A stretch of DNA of 43,808 bases from an uncultured Porphyromonadaceae bacterium (GTDB lineage: Bacteria; Bacteroidota; Bacteroidia; Bacteroidales; Muribaculaceae): the NCBI GenBank assembly GCA_947175495.1, contig CAMWNB010000016.1:1-43808 (forward strand), in the 5' to 3' direction. The stretch's first letter is position 1. Every line of letters begins with the position of its first letter. This document shows positions 42,277 through 43,808 of this stretch, one piece after another. A model generated the notes under the pieces. The model was not told the DNA's origin. It was given only the letters and a program-made list of their open reading frames with translations, and did not search any database. A program made the translations under genes and the position numbers.

Positions 42277-43029
42277 TTAAAGGGTTTGTGAATTCTTTCT
42301 TACAAGAGGACGGATGATAGTCTCGCCGGGGTGTGTCTGCTCGTAGTGCTTGAGCAGCACGGTGTCGGTGTGGCTGGGCAGCTCGATGCTGTAACGGGAA
42401 ATCTGGTTGATGTTCATCTCGTCGATAGCATTGATGAGGCCTTCGTAGGTGGTGTTGGGACCGGGCTTGATCACAACTACAGGGCGTGTCTTGAGGGAGT
42501 CGGCAGCGTTCTGCTTGGCGCGCTTGTCGAATTCTTCCTTGGTGATTTCCTTGTTTTTCCACTGGGTCTTGAGGTTCTCGTACTCAGCCATAACCTGCTG
42601 GTTCTTTCCGCGGAGAATCTTGCGGATGCCCTGTGCCTCGCGGTTCACGTTGCCGATGAACTGTTCTTTCACGAGGTACTTCGAAGTCTGGAAGAGGGTG
42701 TCGGCGATACCTTCATAATAGTAGATATTGTGAACGGTCTTGCCGGTTTCTCCGTCGACTTTGGGCTTGTCGCCTTCATACTCGGTGTCGAGAATCAGGG
42801 TGATAGCCTCGGACTGCTTGGCCTGGCTCTGCTGTTCCTTCTTCACGTTTTCGTTGGTAGGAAGCACGATCTGCAGGGTCTGCGATTTGATCATGGTCGT
42901 ACACAGCATGAAGAAGGTGATCAGAAGCATGTTCATATCCACCATGGGGGTAAAGTCCACATGGATAGACATCTTCTTTTGGGCGCCTTTCTTTTTCTTG
43001 CCCTTGTCGGATTGTTCTATTTGTGCCAT
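42277..43029 (-). CDS. exbD: ExbD/TolR-type protein, second copy
   Basis: A 250-aa biopolymer-transport subunit. Short basic N-terminus, then one membrane helix, FTPMVDMNMLLITFFML, with the conserved aspartate of the proton path near residue 31. The periplasmic part is much longer than E. coli ExbD (about 140 aa), with an inserted charged region (about 60-185) before the usual domain end (RPVVVIKPGPNTTYEGLINAID). It lies 12 nt after the other exbD gene and 12 nt before tonB, so one operon is clear. Bacteroidota commonly carry two exbD copies here; whether they form a mixed dimer is unknown. Confidence 0.9.
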   Translation of the reverse strand: MAQIEQSDKGKKKKGAQKKMSIHVDFTPMVDMNMLLITFFMLCTTMIKSQTLQIVLPTNENVKKEQQSQAKQSEAITLILDTEYEGDKPKVDGETGKTVHNIYYYEGIADTLFQTSKYLVKEQFIGNVNREAQGIRKILRGKNQQVMAEYENLKTQWKNKEITKEEFDKRAKQNAADSLKTRPVVVIKPGPNTTYEGLINAIDEMNINQISRYSIELPSHTDTVLLKHYEQTHPGETIIRPLVRKNSQTL

Positions 43030-43041
43030 TGTGTCTTTACT

Positions 43042-43808
43042 TTACTGGGTGGGTTCGTCTTCAGATTTGAGAGCGGTCATGAGGCTGAACTTGTTCAGCT
43101 TCATCGTCTGGAGGTTGTCAAAGACGAGCTGGACAGTCGTGAAGGGCGTGTCCTTGTCGGCTTTGATGGCGATACCTTGTCCTTTGCGCATCAGAGCGGT
43201 GTAGAGGTTGCTCAGGTTGGCGCGCTGTTCCTCGGTGAGAGCGGGGTTTTCGCGCTGTTCGTTGTTGATGCGCTGTGCTACGTTGTAGATAGCCTTGAGC
43301 CAGATCTGGAAGTCGTTGAGGCGGCCATCACGATTTTTGTTGTCGTTGATGGGTATACCAACGTTGGCGTTGGTGAGGTCGCCCTGCTCCTTGTCGCGCT
43401 CCGTCACGCTCATGTTGAGCAGCTCGGGCAGGTGGGCAAAGGAGGTGCCGAACATGTTGGTCTGGCGGAACGCCGCTTTCTGGGCTGCGTTCAGAGCAAT
43501 CGGGGTGTTCTTGTGCTGTTCGTTGTAGATGGCTACGGCCTCGTCGAGCATCATGCCGCGAATCTTTTCGCTGGAGAATACGGAGTCGGCGTCGCCGGTG
43601 AACGAAATGAAGAGTTTTCCTTCTACAGTCGAGGGGTCCTCAAGTTTGCCGCTCTTGTCGGCGCTCGATACGAGCACGGTGACCAGGTTGTTCATGGGCA
43701 CCTTCTCTTCCGAGACGGACGACGGAGTGTAAACGATTGTGGGCTCTTTCTGCAGGAAGGTTGAAGTCAACATGAAGAAAGTAAGCAAAAGAACAGTCAC
43801 GTCACTCA
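43042..43808 (-). CDS. exbD: ExbD/TolR-type protein, first copy (partial at window edge)
   Basis: The reading frame is open across the right edge of the window: 43801-43806 reads Asp and Ser codons before VTVLLLTFFMLTSTF, the expected ExbD membrane helix. The start codon and probably the cytoplasmic N-terminus are missing; an internal GTG at 43800 is not the real start. After the helix comes a long periplasmic region, with an extra helical insert (about 60-200 in the visible part) and the usual C-terminal segment AIKADKDTPFTTVQLVFDNL. exbB is expected further right but is not seen. Confidence 0.88.
   Translation of the reverse strand, partial: SDVTVLLLTFFMLTSTFLQKEPTIVYTPSSVSEEKVPMNNLVTVLVSSADKSGKLEDPSTVEGKLFISFTGDADSVFSSEKIRGMMLDEAVAIYNEQHKNTPIALNAAQKAAFRQTNMFGTSFAHLPELLNMSVTERDKEQGDLTNANVGIPINDNKNRDGRLNDFQIWLKAIYNVAQRINNEQRENPALTEEQRANLSNLYTALMRKGQGIAIKADKDTPFTTVQLVFDNLQTMKLNKFSLMTALKSEDEPTQ

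Overview
The window looks like a chromosomal piece of a GC-rich member of the Bacteroidales (gut Bacteroidota, perhaps Muribaculaceae-like; the genus cannot be fixed from this). The evidence is the repeated Bacteroidota -7 promoter box TAnnTTTG, often with TTG/TTTG about 20 nt upstream. Also typical are lipoproteins with Cys lipoboxes, a BACON-type domain on a glycosidase, a BtuB/BtuG-type B12 system, the exbD-exbD-tonB order, a type IX-like C-terminal sorting tail, and few Shine-Dalgarno sequences.

Layout. 1-842: no gene; two copies of a nested palindromic element of about 250 bp, extra GC hairpins and two 10-bp tandem arrays. 843-6301 (minus): Tricorn-like protease coupled by a 4-nt overlap to a CPA2 cation/proton antiporter. 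6468-9297 (minus): two tandem GH5 lipoproteins with a terminator. 9377-13527 (minus): PASTA protein, RluD-type pseudouridine synthase, acyltransferase and membrane metallophosphoesterase. 13604-19075 (plus): large alpha-2-macroglobulin-like protein. 19234-21625 (plus): DEDDy exonuclease, small membrane protein and gpmI, ending in a strong terminator. 21721-27021 (plus): lipoprotein, PagL-like outer-membrane protein and a large secreted adhesin-like protein. 27101-29054 (minus): groES-groEL. 29235-33515 (minus): a B12-uptake operon (promoter, cobalamin riboswitch, DUF4465-type lipoprotein, BtuG-like lipoprotein, BtuB-like receptor). 33553-38026 (minus): biotin operon bioA-bioF-bioG/bioC fusion-bioD. 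38142-41278 (minus): aldo/keto reductase, two unknown secreted proteins and a Crp/Fnr regulator. 41348-43808 (minus): tonB and two exbD genes; the operon start lies beyond the window.

How it works together. Much of the window concerns the envelope: glycan cleavage (GH5), surface capture and import of cobalamin powered by TonB/ExbD, outer-membrane modification (PagL-like), periplasmic protein handling (Tricorn-like, A2M) and ion homeostasis. The biotin operon and the riboswitch-controlled B12 operon place two cofactor systems side by side. No rRNA, tRNA, integrase, transposase or CRISPR array was recognised. The least explained parts are the palindromic repeats at 1-833, the 9-bp-phased hairpin at 38060-38113, the sigma-54-like site before groES, and promoters lying almost on the start codon.
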